Part shown: positions 1-9,494 of the stretch, piece after piece
Numbering within the stretch: the first letter of the stretch is position 1
How the letters are laid out: each line of letters begins with the position of its first letter
NCBI GenBank assembly: GCA_963783195.1
Contig: CAWAMV010000004.1
Coordinates: 1,550,001-1,614,000 of the forward strand
DNA length: 64,000 nucleotides
Direction of reading: 5' to 3'
DNA from: Croceibacterium_B sp963783195
GTDB taxonomy: Bacteria; Pseudomonadota; Alphaproteobacteria; Sphingomonadales; Sphingomonadaceae
Translations under genes and position numbers: made by a program
The notes under the pieces: generated by a model
What the model saw: only the letters and a program-made list of their open reading frames with translations
Database searches by the model: none
What the model was told of the DNA's origin: nothing

Positions 1-449
1 AGCTCCGGTCGCATGAGGATCGAGGGCTCCCCGGCGATCACGTCGCGGATGATTCCTCCGACACACCCTGTCACCACCCCCAGGATTGCAGCCGGCAACG
101 GGGCAACGTCGAAGGCCAGCGCCTTTGCAGTTCCGAGCACGGAAAACGCTGCCAGGCCTGCAGCGTCGGCCCACTCCAGGAAGCGCCCTTCCCACCACCG
201 CCGGGGCGTGAACCAGGCAATCAGAGCAGTGGTCAGGATGGTCGGCGCGATCCACGGGTCGCGCAACCAGAAAGCCGGTACGCCGACCAGCAGATCGCGC
301 ACCGTCCCGCCGCCGACCCCGGTAACCAGGGCGAAGAAGCTCATTGTCACGAACGTCTGCCTCAGGCGCGCGGCCATCAGTGCACCGGTCAGTGCGAACA
401 CGGCGGTACCGGCGAGGTCGAGCAGGGGAGGGAGGACGGGTGGCGCCAT
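1..449 (-). CDS. TRIC/UPF0126 family membrane channel protein (3' truncated by window edge)
   Basis: The reverse strand from the ATG at 449 encodes a hydrophobic protein of at least 149 residues. It has the duplicated glycine-rich signature of the UPF0126/TRIC family: one copy reads VTGVGGGTVRDLL and a second reads VTGCVGGIIRDVI. Family members are small inner-membrane proteins (about 200 residues) made of two three-helix repeats, related to trimeric intracellular cation channels; the bacterial substrate is uncertain. The C-terminus lies outside the window. It is separated by 107 bases from the VOC gene upstream, so co-transcription is possible but not shown. The family call is firm and the physiological role is not. 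Confidence 0.85.
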   Translation of the reverse strand, partial: MAPPVLPPLLDLAGTAVFALTGALMAARLRQTFVTMSFFALVTGVGGGTVRDLLVGVPAFWLRDPWIAPTILTTALIAWFTPRRWWEGRFLEWADAAGLAAFSVLGTAKALAFDVAPLPAAILGVVTGCVGGIIRDVIAGEPSILMRPE

Positions 450-556
450 TGGTCCAGCCTATGCCAAATGACCTGTCGTGACGAGGAGGCGCGACCGGCC
501 CCCGATCGAGCGGCCGCTCGATCGATGGGTCCGATCCGGGGCGAGGTGCAGCAGTG

Positions 557-976
557 TCATTTCGTGGCGAAAAGCTGCCCGAGATCGGCAAATGCCTTCA
601 TCTCGATCGCGTTGCCGCTAGGATCGCGAAAGAACATCGTCGCTTGCTCACCCGGCTGCCCCTTGAATCGGATGTGCGGCTCGATCACGAATTCGGTTCC
701 TGCGGCCGTGAGGCGGTCTGCCAGCGCCTGCCAGTCATCCAGCGTCAGCACGATGCCGAAGTGGGGCACGGGCACGTCGTGGCCATCCACGGGATTTGCA
801 ATCGTGGCGGCTGGGGTGGGAGCCAGGTGGGCGACGATCTGGTGGCCGTAAAAGTCGAAGTCGACCCAGTGGGCGCTGCTGCGTCCCTCGGGGCACCCGA
901 TCGTTTCGCCCCAGAACGCGCGGGCGGCGGCAAGGTCGTGAACCGGGAAGGCGAGGTGAAACGGGCGCAGGGTCAT
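557..976 (-). CDS. VOC family (glyoxalase/bleomycin-resistance fold) protein
   Basis: A 139-residue single-domain protein starting FHLAFPVHDLAAARAFWGET and ending with FRDPSGNAIEMKAF. This is the usual beta-alpha-beta-beta-beta vicinal oxygen chelate layout. The candidate metal ligands (His8, a central His in VPHFGIVL and Glu near FRDPSGNAIEMK) are present. VOC proteins include glyoxalases, dioxygenases and resistance proteins, and the reaction cannot be assigned here. Its ATG overlaps the stop codon of the upstream membrane gene by four bases, so it is probably translated with that gene at the end of the TCA operon. Confidence 0.85.
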   Translation of the reverse strand: MTLRPFHLAFPVHDLAAARAFWGETIGCPEGRSSAHWVDFDFYGHQIVAHLAPTPAATIANPVDGHDVPVPHFGIVLTLDDWQALADRLTAAGTEFVIEPHIRFKGQPGEQATMFFRDPSGNAIEMKAFADLGQLFATK

Positions 977-1785
977 TTGCCGGGCACACTCCTGACGAGG
1001 CCGAGCGCAAGTCCATAGCCGATGATCGGCGCCGCACCATGGCCGATGAAGGGATAGGGGTAGTGATTCATCATGGCCATGATGGTGAAGCCGAACAGCG
1101 ATCCAGCCAGCGCAAAGCGCTCGGCACGGGTCAGCGGCGCGGCGAACAGCATGAGAAAGAAGCTCGCCGCGAGCGCAAGGGCCAGCCCCAGCGCGGCGAG
1201 CGGGTTTGCAACGAGTGCACCGCTCAGCACGTTCTCGACGAAGCGCTGCGCCGGAAGCTCGCCCTTCAGCGACATGAAGATCGCCGAGAAAAACCCGATG
1301 ATGGCCACGGCGCCGACCTTCCAGTCCTTGCTCACGTGGTGAAGTCCGACCGCCGCGATCGTGATCGCGAAGCCGGTGGCCGCGTCAGGTTGCAGGAAAG
1401 CAGCGAAGAGCGCGGCCAGCAGGATCGGTGCAGCGTAGTGGCGATCGCGCGCCGCCAGGACCGCGAGTGACGGCAAGGCAAGCATGCCTGCATGCAGCGT
1501 TACCGGCCCAAGCGGAACCCAGCGCGCGATGCCGTTGATGTACGGTCCTGTCGCGAGCGGCAGGAACATGCACCCCAGCAGGACCACAGTGGCAGCTCGT
1601 CGCGGCATTGCGGACGCCGGCGCGCGGACGAAGGCCGACAGCAGCAGTCCGAGCAAGAGTGCCCCGAAGTTGGCGGCGAGGTAGGCGTACGGTGCCCCGA
1701 ATGCCGCCATCCATGCGATTCCCGCGAGCACGGGGACGGCCAGCGCGGCGAGGGCGGGGCGGCGGTCGCGGAAAGGAACCGCCAC
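973..1785 (-). CDS. Polytopic membrane protein of unknown function
   Basis: About 270 residues with roughly eight hydrophobic segments. The start is uncertain: a longer frame extends into the 3' end of lpdA, but the GTG at 1785, ten bases after the lpdA stop, gives a protein without that antisense-derived N-terminus. The middle contains NGIARWVPLG and, about 55 residues later, FLQPDAATGFAI. These resemble the NGARRW and LQPDxGT signatures of FtsW/RodA-type SEDS proteins, but the protein is too short and lacks other SEDS landmarks. Its position after lpdA and its overlap with the VOC gene suggest cotranscription, not a TCA function. I do not recognise a named family. Confidence 0.7.
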   Translation of the reverse strand: MAVPFRDRRPALAALAVPVLAGIAWMAAFGAPYAYLAANFGALLLGLLLSAFVRAPASAMPRRAATVVLLGCMFLPLATGPYINGIARWVPLGPVTLHAGMLALPSLAVLAARDRHYAAPILLAALFAAFLQPDAATGFAITIAAVGLHHVSKDWKVGAVAIIGFFSAIFMSLKGELPAQRFVENVLSGALVANPLAALGLALALAASFFLMLFAAPLTRAERFALAGSLFGFTIMAMMNHYPYPFIGHGAAPIIGYGLALGLVRSVPGK

Positions 1786-1795
1786 GGCCGCCGCG

Positions 1796-3193
<1,398 letters not shown>

Positions 3194-3204
3194 TATTTCG
3201 TTCC

Positions 3205-4479
3205 TCAGAGATCGATCAGCATCCGCATCGGATCCTCGATCGCCTCCTTGATGATCTTGAGGGCGGTCACCGCCTCGCGGCCGTCGATGATGCGGTGATC
3301 GTAACTGAGGGCGACGTACATCATCGGGCGGATCACGACCTCGCCGTTGCGGGCGACCGGGCGATCCTCGATGCGGTGCAGACCGAGCACCGCGCTCTGC
3401 GGGGGGTTGATGATCGGCGTGCTCATCAGCGATCCGAAGACGCCGCCGTTGGAAATGGTGAAGGTGCCGCCCTGCATGTCCTGCATGGTCAGGGTCCCGT
3501 CCTTCGCCTTCTGGCCATAGTCTGCGATCGACTGTTCGATCTCGCCGAAGCTCATCAATTCCGCGTTGCGCACGACCGGAACGACGAGGCCATTGGGCGC
3601 GCTGACCGCGATCGAGATGTCGACGAAGTCGTGATAGACGATCTCGTCGCCTTCGATGTAGGCGTTGACCGACGGGACGTCTTTCAGCGCCAGGCAGCTC
3701 GCCTTGGCGAAGAAGCTCATGAAGCCGAGCTTGATGCCGTGCTTCTTGGCGAACAGTTCCTTGTAGGCTTCGCGCGCCTCGATCACGGCCGTCATGTCGA
3801 TGTCGTTGAAGGTCGTCAGCAGCGCCGCTTCTTCCTGCGCGCCTTTCAGACGGCGGGCGATGGTCTGGCGCAGGCGGGTCATCTTGACCCGTTCCTCCCG
3901 CCGCTCCCCGGTGGCCTTCGGTGCGGGAGCGGGGGATGGCGAAGGTGCCGGGGCGCTGGCGGCCGGAGCCGGGGCGGCCTTCTTGGCCTGCGCGGCGGCG
4001 ATGACGTCCTCCTTGGTCAGGCGGCCGTCCTTGCCGGTACCCTTGATCGACGTGGGATCGACGCCGTGTTCGATCACCGCCCGGCGCACCGCCGGCGACA
4101 TGGTCACGGAATGGTCTTCTGGCTCGTTGCCCCTGGGAAGCTCCGAGATCTCCTTGTCGATCTCGGCAGCCTGCGGCGGTTCGTCCCGCTTCGGTTCGGG
4201 CTCTTCGCGCGGTTCGACGGACGTGCTCTCGCCCGCGGCGACGCCGTCTTCGATCATGGCGATGACCTTGCCGACTTCGACATTGTCGCCGACCGCGGCG
4301 AGTTGCTCGCCCATTGTTCCGGCGACGGGACTGGGTACCTCGACCGCGACCTTGTCGGTTTCGAGGCTGACGATCGGCTCGTCGACCGCGACCGCGTCAC
4401 CCGGCTTCTTGAGCCATTCGGCGATGGTGCCTTCGGTAACCAATTCACCGAGCGTGGGGACTTTGACTTCCGTGGCCAT
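3205..4479 (-). CDS. sucB: 2-oxoglutarate dehydrogenase E2, dihydrolipoyl succinyltransferase
   Basis: 424 residues arranged as one lipoyl domain (about 1-76, lipoylated Lys43 in ETDKVAVEV), an acidic/Pro linker, a peripheral subunit-binding domain (about 128-162), an Ala-Pro-rich linker, and a C-terminal CoA acyltransferase domain ending with the catalytic DHRIIDGREA motif. It transfers the succinyl group to CoA in the TCA cycle. The single lipoyl domain and the GTFTISNGGVFGS segment are typical of succinyl rather than acetyl transferases. It lies three bases downstream of sucA, which indicates translational coupling. Confidence 0.97.
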   Translation of the reverse strand: MATEVKVPTLGELVTEGTIAEWLKKPGDAVAVDEPIVSLETDKVAVEVPSPVAGTMGEQLAAVGDNVEVGKVIAMIEDGVAAGESTSVEPREEPEPKRDEPPQAAEIDKEISELPRGNEPEDHSVTMSPAVRRAVIEHGVDPTSIKGTGKDGRLTKEDVIAAAQAKKAAPAPAASAPAPSPSPAPAPKATGERREERVKMTRLRQTIARRLKGAQEEAALLTTFNDIDMTAVIEAREAYKELFAKKHGIKLGFMSFFAKASCLALKDVPSVNAYIEGDEIVYHDFVDISIAVSAPNGLVVPVVRNAELMSFGEIEQSIADYGQKAKDGTLTMQDMQGGTFTISNGGVFGSLMSTPIINPPQSAVLGLHRIEDRPVARNGEVVIRPMMYVALSYDHRIIDGREAVTALKIIKEAIEDPMRMLIDL

Positions 4480-4482
4480 GCG

Positions 4483-7341
4483 TTAGTTTCCCTTGGCCTT
4501 CCTGATGTTCGAGCCGTTCTTGAGCTTGCGCCGTGCATCGCCGCCGTCGGCGAGCCCCAGCGCGATGGTAACGAGCGCTTCCTGCTGGACCTGGTGCCGC
4601 TTGGCGAGGCCGGTTGCAGGCGAGGCAGCGACCTCGCGCCCGGCGTAGCTTGGCCGCATCCCGTCGTGTCCGGACGCCGTCAGCGCCGCTTCGATCTGGC
4701 TTTCGACGAAGAACCACGCGCCGTTGTTCTTCGGTTCTTCCTGGCACCAGACGACTTCCTCAAGGGCGGTCATGCGCTTCAGACGCACGGCCAGCGGCTC
4801 GCCGGGGAACGGGTAGAGCTGTTCGATGCGGACGATGGAAACGTCCTCGATTTCCTCGGCATCGCGCTTCTCCATCAGGTCGAACGCAACCTTCCCACTG
4901 CACAGGACGAGTCGGCGGACCTTCTCGTCCGGGACCTCCACCTTGTCCGAGAGAATGCGCATGAAGTGCGATTCGCCGGTAAACTTGTCGACGCTGCTGC
5001 GCGCCATCGGGTGCCGCAGCAGACTCTTGGGTGTCATGATGATCAGGGGCTTGCGGAACGGCCGCAGCATCTGTCGGCGCAGCACGTGGAAGTAATTCGC
5101 AGGGCTGGTGATGTTGCAGACCTGGATGTTGTCGTTCGCGCAGAGCTGCAGGAAACGCTCGAGACGGGCGGACGAGTGTTCCGGCCCCTGGCCTTCGTAG
5201 CCATGGGGCAGCAGCAGCACGAGGCCATTGGCACGCAGCCACTTCACCTCGCCCGCGGCGATAAACTGGTCGATGATGATCTGCGCGCCATTGGCGAAGT
5301 CGCCGAACTGCGCTTCCCACAGCACCAGCGTCTTGGGATCGGCGCTGGCGAAGCCGTATTCGAAGCCCAGCACGCCGTATTCCGACAGCGGACTGTCATA
5401 GACCTCGAACTTGCCATGCGGCAGCGTGGTCAACGGAATGTACTTGTGCTCGTCGTTCTGGTCGACCCAGATGGCATGGCGCTGGCTGAACGTGCCGCGC
5501 GCGGAGTCCTGCCCCGACAGGCGCACGCCGAAACCTTCGGTCACGAGGCTGCCGTAAGCGAGCGCTTCCGCCGTGGCCCAGTCGAACCCCTCGCCACTCT
5601 TGAACATCTGCCGCTTGGCTTCGAGCACGCGCTCGAGCGTTCGGTGGATCGTCGTTTCGGCGGGAACGGTCGTCAGCGTGCGGCCGAGGCTGTCGAGCAG
5701 CTTCTTTTCGATGGCCGTGTGCACGTTGCGCCGCGCGGTTTCCGGATCGGCCGGCTTGTGCAGCCCGCTCCAGCGCCCCGCGAACCAGTCGGCCTCGTTG
5801 GGGATGTAGCTCTGCCCGGCAGCGAATTCTTCCTCCAGCAGCTCGTTGAACTCCTCGCGCAGCGCAGGGCCGGTGCCGGGGTCGATCACACCCTCGTCCT
5901 TCAGGCGTTCGGAATAGAGGTCCGACACGCGCGGGTGCTGCTTGATGCGGGCATACATCAGCGGCTGGGTGAACATCGGTTCGTCACCCTCGTTGTGGCC
6001 GAAGCGGCGATAGCACCACATGTCGATCACGATGTCGCGCTTGAAGCGCTGGCGGTATTCGATCGCCAGCTTGCAGGCGAATGTGACCGCTTCGGGATCG
6101 TCGCCGTTGACGTGCAGGATCGGCGCCTGGACGCCCTTTGCCACGTCGCTCGGATAGGGCGAGCTACGCGCGAATTGCGGGCTGGTGGTGAAGCCGATCT
6201 GGTTGTTGATGACGAAGTGCAGGCAGCCGCCGGTGTTGTAGCCACGCACGCCCGAAAAGCCGAGACACTCCCACACGATGCCCTGGCCGGCGAAGGCGGC
6301 GTCGCCGTGGATCAAAACGGGCAGGACCTCGGCATGTTTGGAGAGGTCGTCGCGGATCGCTTGCTGGGCGCGAACCTTGCCGAGCACGACGGGGTCGACC
6401 GCTTCGAGGTGGCTCGGGTTCGGCACCAGGCTCATGTGCACCTTGATGCCGTCGAACTCGCGGTCGGTGCTCGTGCCCAGGTGATATTTCACATCGCCCG
6501 AACCGCCCACGTCGTCGGGGTTGGCGCTGCCGCCGGAAAATTCGTGGAAGATGACCTTGTAGGGTTTGGCCATCACGTTCGCGAGTACGTTGAGGCGGCC
6601 CCGGTGGGCCATGCCGTAGACGATTTCGCGCACGCCGTAGGCGCCGCCGTACTTGATGACGGCCTCCAGGGCCGGGATCATCGATTCACCGCCGTCGAGC
6701 CCGAAGCGCTTGGTGCCGACGTATTTCTTGCCGAGGAATTTCTCGTATTCCTCGCCTCGGATGACCGCCGACAGGATCGCCTTCTTGCCCTCGTGCGTGA
6801 AGGTGATGACCTTGTCGGGTCCCTCGATCCGCTCCTGCAGGAAACGCCGCTCCTCCACGTCGGAGATGTGCATGTATTCGAGGCCGACCGGCCCGCAGTA
6901 GTTGAGGCGCAGGATCTCGACCAGGCGCCGCGGCGTGACCCAGTCGAGCCCGAGGTTCCCTCCGACATAGACCTCGCGGTCGAGCGCCGCGCCGGTAAAG
7001 CCGTTCCAGTCGAGCTTGAGATCTTCGGGCATCGGCCTGTCCGACAGGCCCAGCGGATCGAGATCGGCCGCCATGTGGCCGCGCACGCGATAGCTGCGGA
7101 TCAGCAGCATCGCGCGGATCGAATCCCCGGCGGCCTGTTCGATGGCCGAAGCGTCAAGCGCCTTGCCAGCCTTGGCCGCGGCTTCCTTGACGACCACTTT
7201 CATGGCCGTCGGGTCGAGCGCGTCGGTCAGGTCGCCGGCCCCCTCGAGCAGGGGCCAGCGGGCGTTGGCCCAGCTTGGGCCGGGTTGCGGGCCGTCCTGT
7301 CCGGAGAGCTCGGGGAGGAAATTCTGCGCTTCGTTACCCAT
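4483..7341 (-). CDS. sucA: 2-oxoglutarate dehydrogenase E1 component
   Basis: 952 residues, the usual size for the thiamine-diphosphate-dependent E1 of the oxoglutarate dehydrogenase complex. The open frame continues upstream into sucD antisense territory; I place the start at the ATG at 7341 (MGNEAQNFLPEL), which fits the family N-terminus. Recognisable segments include the active-site region GMAHRGRLNVL, the ThDP/Mg region GDAAFAGQG and the conserved RRFGHNEGDEP. It catalyses the rate-limiting decarboxylation of 2-oxoglutarate. It stands between sucD (29-base gap) and sucB (3-base gap) on the same strand. Confidence 0.97.
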   Translation of the reverse strand: MGNEAQNFLPELSGQDGPQPGPSWANARWPLLEGAGDLTDALDPTAMKVVVKEAAAKAGKALDASAIEQAAGDSIRAMLLIRSYRVRGHMAADLDPLGLSDRPMPEDLKLDWNGFTGAALDREVYVGGNLGLDWVTPRRLVEILRLNYCGPVGLEYMHISDVEERRFLQERIEGPDKVITFTHEGKKAILSAVIRGEEYEKFLGKKYVGTKRFGLDGGESMIPALEAVIKYGGAYGVREIVYGMAHRGRLNVLANVMAKPYKVIFHEFSGGSANPDDVGGSGDVKYHLGTSTDREFDGIKVHMSLVPNPSHLEAVDPVVLGKVRAQQAIRDDLSKHAEVLPVLIHGDAAFAGQGIVWECLGFSGVRGYNTGGCLHFVINNQIGFTTSPQFARSSPYPSDVAKGVQAPILHVNGDDPEAVTFACKLAIEYRQRFKRDIVIDMWCYRRFGHNEGDEPMFTQPLMYARIKQHPRVSDLYSERLKDEGVIDPGTGPALREEFNELLEEEFAAGQSYIPNEADWFAGRWSGLHKPADPETARRNVHTAIEKKLLDSLGRTLTTVPAETTIHRTLERVLEAKRQMFKSGEGFDWATAEALAYGSLVTEGFGVRLSGQDSARGTFSQRHAIWVDQNDEHKYIPLTTLPHGKFEVYDSPLSEYGVLGFEYGFASADPKTLVLWEAQFGDFANGAQIIIDQFIAAGEVKWLRANGLVLLLPHGYEGQGPEHSSARLERFLQLCANDNIQVCNITSPANYFHVLRRQMLRPFRKPLIIMTPKSLLRHPMARSSVDKFTGESHFMRILSDKVEVPDEKVRRLVLCSGKVAFDLMEKRDAEEIEDVSIVRIEQLYPFPGEPLAVRLKRMTALEEVVWCQEEPKNNGAWFFVESQIEAALTASGHDGMRPSYAGREVAASPATGLAKRHQVQQEALVTIALGLADGGDARRKLKNGSNIRKAKGN

Positions 7342-7370
7342 GGGTGTTCCTAAAGGGTAATGGGGGAGGG

Positions 7371-8261
7371 TCAGGCCAGTTCCTTGAGAAGCGCGTCGAG
7401 CGTCGTCCCGAGTTCGCTGGGCGACGGGCTGACGCGGATGCCGGCCTCTTCCATTGCGGCAATCTTGTCCTCGGCGCCGCCCTGGCCGCCCGAGACGATC
7501 GCGCCGGCGTGGCCCATGCGGCGGCCCGGAGGGGCGGTGCGCCCGGCGATGAAGCCGACGACCGGCTTGTGCCAGCCGCGCTTGGCCTCGTCCCTGAGGA
7601 ACTGCGCGGCCTCTTCCTCGGCGCTGCCGCCGATCTCGCCGATCATGATGATCGACTTGGTCGCGTCGTCCTTCAGGAACAGCTCGAGCACGTCGATGAA
7701 GTTGGTCCCGTTGACCGGGTCGCCCCCGATGCCGACCGCGGTGGTCTGGCCGAGGCCGACCATCGTGGTCTGGTGGACCGCCTCGTAAGTCAGCGTGCCC
7801 GAGCGGCTGACGACGCCGACGGTACCCTTCTGAAAAATCTTGCCCGGCATGATGCCGATCTTGCACTCGCCCGGTGTCAGGACGCCGGGGCAGTTGGGGC
7901 CGACCAGGCGGCTCTTGCTGCCGGTCAGCGCGCGCTTGACCCGCACCATGTCGAGCACCGGAACGCCTTCGGTTATGGCGACGATCAGCTCGATTTCGGC
8001 GTCGATCGCCTCGAGGATCGAGTCCGCCGCGAACGGCGGCGGGACGTAGATCACGCTGGCGGTCGCGCCGGTCGCGGCCTTGGCCTCGGCCACGGTGTCG
8101 TAGACCGGCAGGCCGATGTGCGTCTGCCCGCCCTTGCCGGGGGTGACGCCGGCGACCATCTGCGTGCCGTAGTCGAGCGCCTGCTGGGTGTGGAACGTGC
8201 CGGTGTCACCGGTCATCCCCTGGGTGATGACCTTGGTGTTCTTGTCGACCAGGATGCTCAT
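7371..8261 (-). CDS. sucD: Succinyl-CoA synthetase alpha subunit
   Basis: 296 residues. An N-terminal CoA-binding Rossmann domain (MSILVDKNTKVITQGMTG) is followed by the ligase domain, with the phosphorylated active-site histidine in GRRMGHAGAIVSG. It converts succinyl-CoA to succinate with substrate-level phosphorylation, together with the beta subunit SucC. The ATG overlaps the mdh stop codon by four bases, so the order is mdh-sucD-sucA. The beta subunit gene, which usually lies between mdh and sucD in alphaproteobacteria, is not here and must be elsewhere in the genome. Confidence 0.96.
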   Translation of the reverse strand: MSILVDKNTKVITQGMTGDTGTFHTQQALDYGTQMVAGVTPGKGGQTHIGLPVYDTVAEAKAATGATASVIYVPPPFAADSILEAIDAEIELIVAITEGVPVLDMVRVKRALTGSKSRLVGPNCPGVLTPGECKIGIMPGKIFQKGTVGVVSRSGTLTYEAVHQTTMVGLGQTTAVGIGGDPVNGTNFIDVLELFLKDDATKSIIMIGEIGGSAEEEAAQFLRDEAKRGWHKPVVGFIAGRTAPPGRRMGHAGAIVSGGQGGAEDKIAAMEEAGIRVSPSPSELGTTLDALLKELA

Positions 8262-9220
8262 GCCAGCGAACCGTCGAGGTTCTTGCACGCCACCAGCAGT
8301 TCCTCGACAGCGTCGGTCGAGGTCTTGAGGTTGGCCCGTTCTTCGTCCGACAGCTCGATCTCGACGACTTCCTCGATGCCACCGGCACCGATTACGGCCG
8401 GGACGCCGACATAGAGGCCGTCGAGGCCGTACTTGCCGTCGACGTAGGCGGCGACCGGCAGGATGCGCTTCTGGTCGCCGAGATAGGCCTCGGCCATCGC
8501 GATCGCGCTGGTGGCCGGCGCGTAGTAGGCGCTGCCGGTCTTGAGCAGGCCGACGATTTCCCCGCCGCCGCCGCGGGTGCGCTTGACGATTTCGTCGATG
8601 CGATCGGCCGAGATGCCCCTGATCTTCGCGAGGTCGTTGACCGGAATGCCGCTGATCGTGGTATAGCTGGTGACGGGGACCATGGTGTCGCCGTGGCCGC
8701 CGAGGACGAAGGCGTTCACGTCCTTCACCGAGACGCCGAATTCCCACGCGAGGAAGGTGGCGAAACGCGCGGAGTCGAGCACGCCGGCCATGCCGACGAC
8801 CTTGTTGTGCGGCAGCCCGGAGAATTCGCGCAGCGCCCAGACCATCGCGTCGAGCGGGTTGGTGATGCAGATCACGAACGCGTCGGGGCAGTTGTTCTTG
8901 ATGCCTTCGCCGACCGCCTTCATCACCTTGAGGTTGATGCCGAGCAGGTCGTCGCGGCTCATGCCGGGCTTGCGCGGCACGCCGGCGGTGACGATGACCA
9001 CGTCCGCCCCTGCAATGTCGGCATAGTCGTTGGTGCCGGTGATCTTCGCGTCGAACCCTTCGACCGGGCCGCACTGGGAAAGGTCGAGCGCCTTGCCCTG
9101 GGGAATGCCCTCGGCGATGTCGAACAGGACGACGTCGCCCAGTTCCTTCTTCGCGGCGAGGTGGGCCAGGGTGCCGCCGATCATGCCGGCGCCGACGAGG
9201 GCGATCTTCTTGCGGGCCAT
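8258..9220 (-). CDS. mdh: Malate dehydrogenase
   Basis: 320 residues of the lactate/malate dehydrogenase superfamily, close to the LDH-like (MalDH type 3) group found in alphaproteobacteria. The start chosen is MARKKIALVGAGMIGG, which carries the NAD-binding glycine motif; a longer start four codons upstream exists but adds no conserved residues. The active-site histidine is in GGHGDTMVP and the substrate arginines lie in the AGVPRKPGMSRDDL loop. It oxidises malate to oxaloacetate. It is the first gene of the TCA operon, so the operon promoter must lie upstream of 9220. Confidence 0.96.
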   Translation of the reverse strand: MARKKIALVGAGMIGGTLAHLAAKKELGDVVLFDIAEGIPQGKALDLSQCGPVEGFDAKITGTNDYADIAGADVVIVTAGVPRKPGMSRDDLLGINLKVMKAVGEGIKNNCPDAFVICITNPLDAMVWALREFSGLPHNKVVGMAGVLDSARFATFLAWEFGVSVKDVNAFVLGGHGDTMVPVTSYTTISGIPVNDLAKIRGISADRIDEIVKRTRGGGGEIVGLLKTGSAYYAPATSAIAMAEAYLGDQKRILPVAAYVDGKYGLDGLYVGVPAVIGAGGIEEVVEIELSDEERANLKTSTDAVEELLVACKNLDGSLA

Positions 9221-9422
9221 GGAGTGCTTCAATCCTTCACGCTTGCGCGGGCGCTCGCACGACTGGGCTCAGGCGTGTTCCCGCGCTCCGCGAGAGGAAC
9301 CGCACCCGGATTCGGCGCTCGCCCTAGGCTTGGCCCGGCGGCGTGACAACCGGCAAAATTGCGCATTGCGGAAATATCTTTGCAATCAGTTCGCAATAGC
9401 AAATCGGGTTGGCAAACGCGCA

Positions 9423-9458
9423 TGTCAAGGTGACGCGATTGCGTCCGGAATGTTCCGG
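9423..9458 (-). promoter_or_regulatory. Possible promoter/operator region of the mdh-suc operon
   Basis: Between mdh and the GGDEF-EAL gene lie 274 non-coding bases. Read on the minus strand they contain a consensus -35 hexamer TTGACA (9428-9423). Immediately upstream of it is a perfect inverted repeat, CCGGAA-TG-TTCCGG (9445-9458 on the plus strand), which could be an operator. No convincing -10 element was found at the normal spacing. The palindrome could instead belong to the 3' region of the gene ending at 9495. This is a pattern-based suggestion only. Confidence 0.3.
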
Positions 9459-9494
9459 ATGTGTCGAGGTGTTTGTTGCCGCGAGCGCCGCGGC

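Noticed and set aside
3295..7353. Plus-strand open frame of 1352 codons opposite sucA and sucB
   Set aside because: It is antisense to well-recognised 2-oxoglutarate dehydrogenase genes; long open antisense frames are common in GC-rich genomes.
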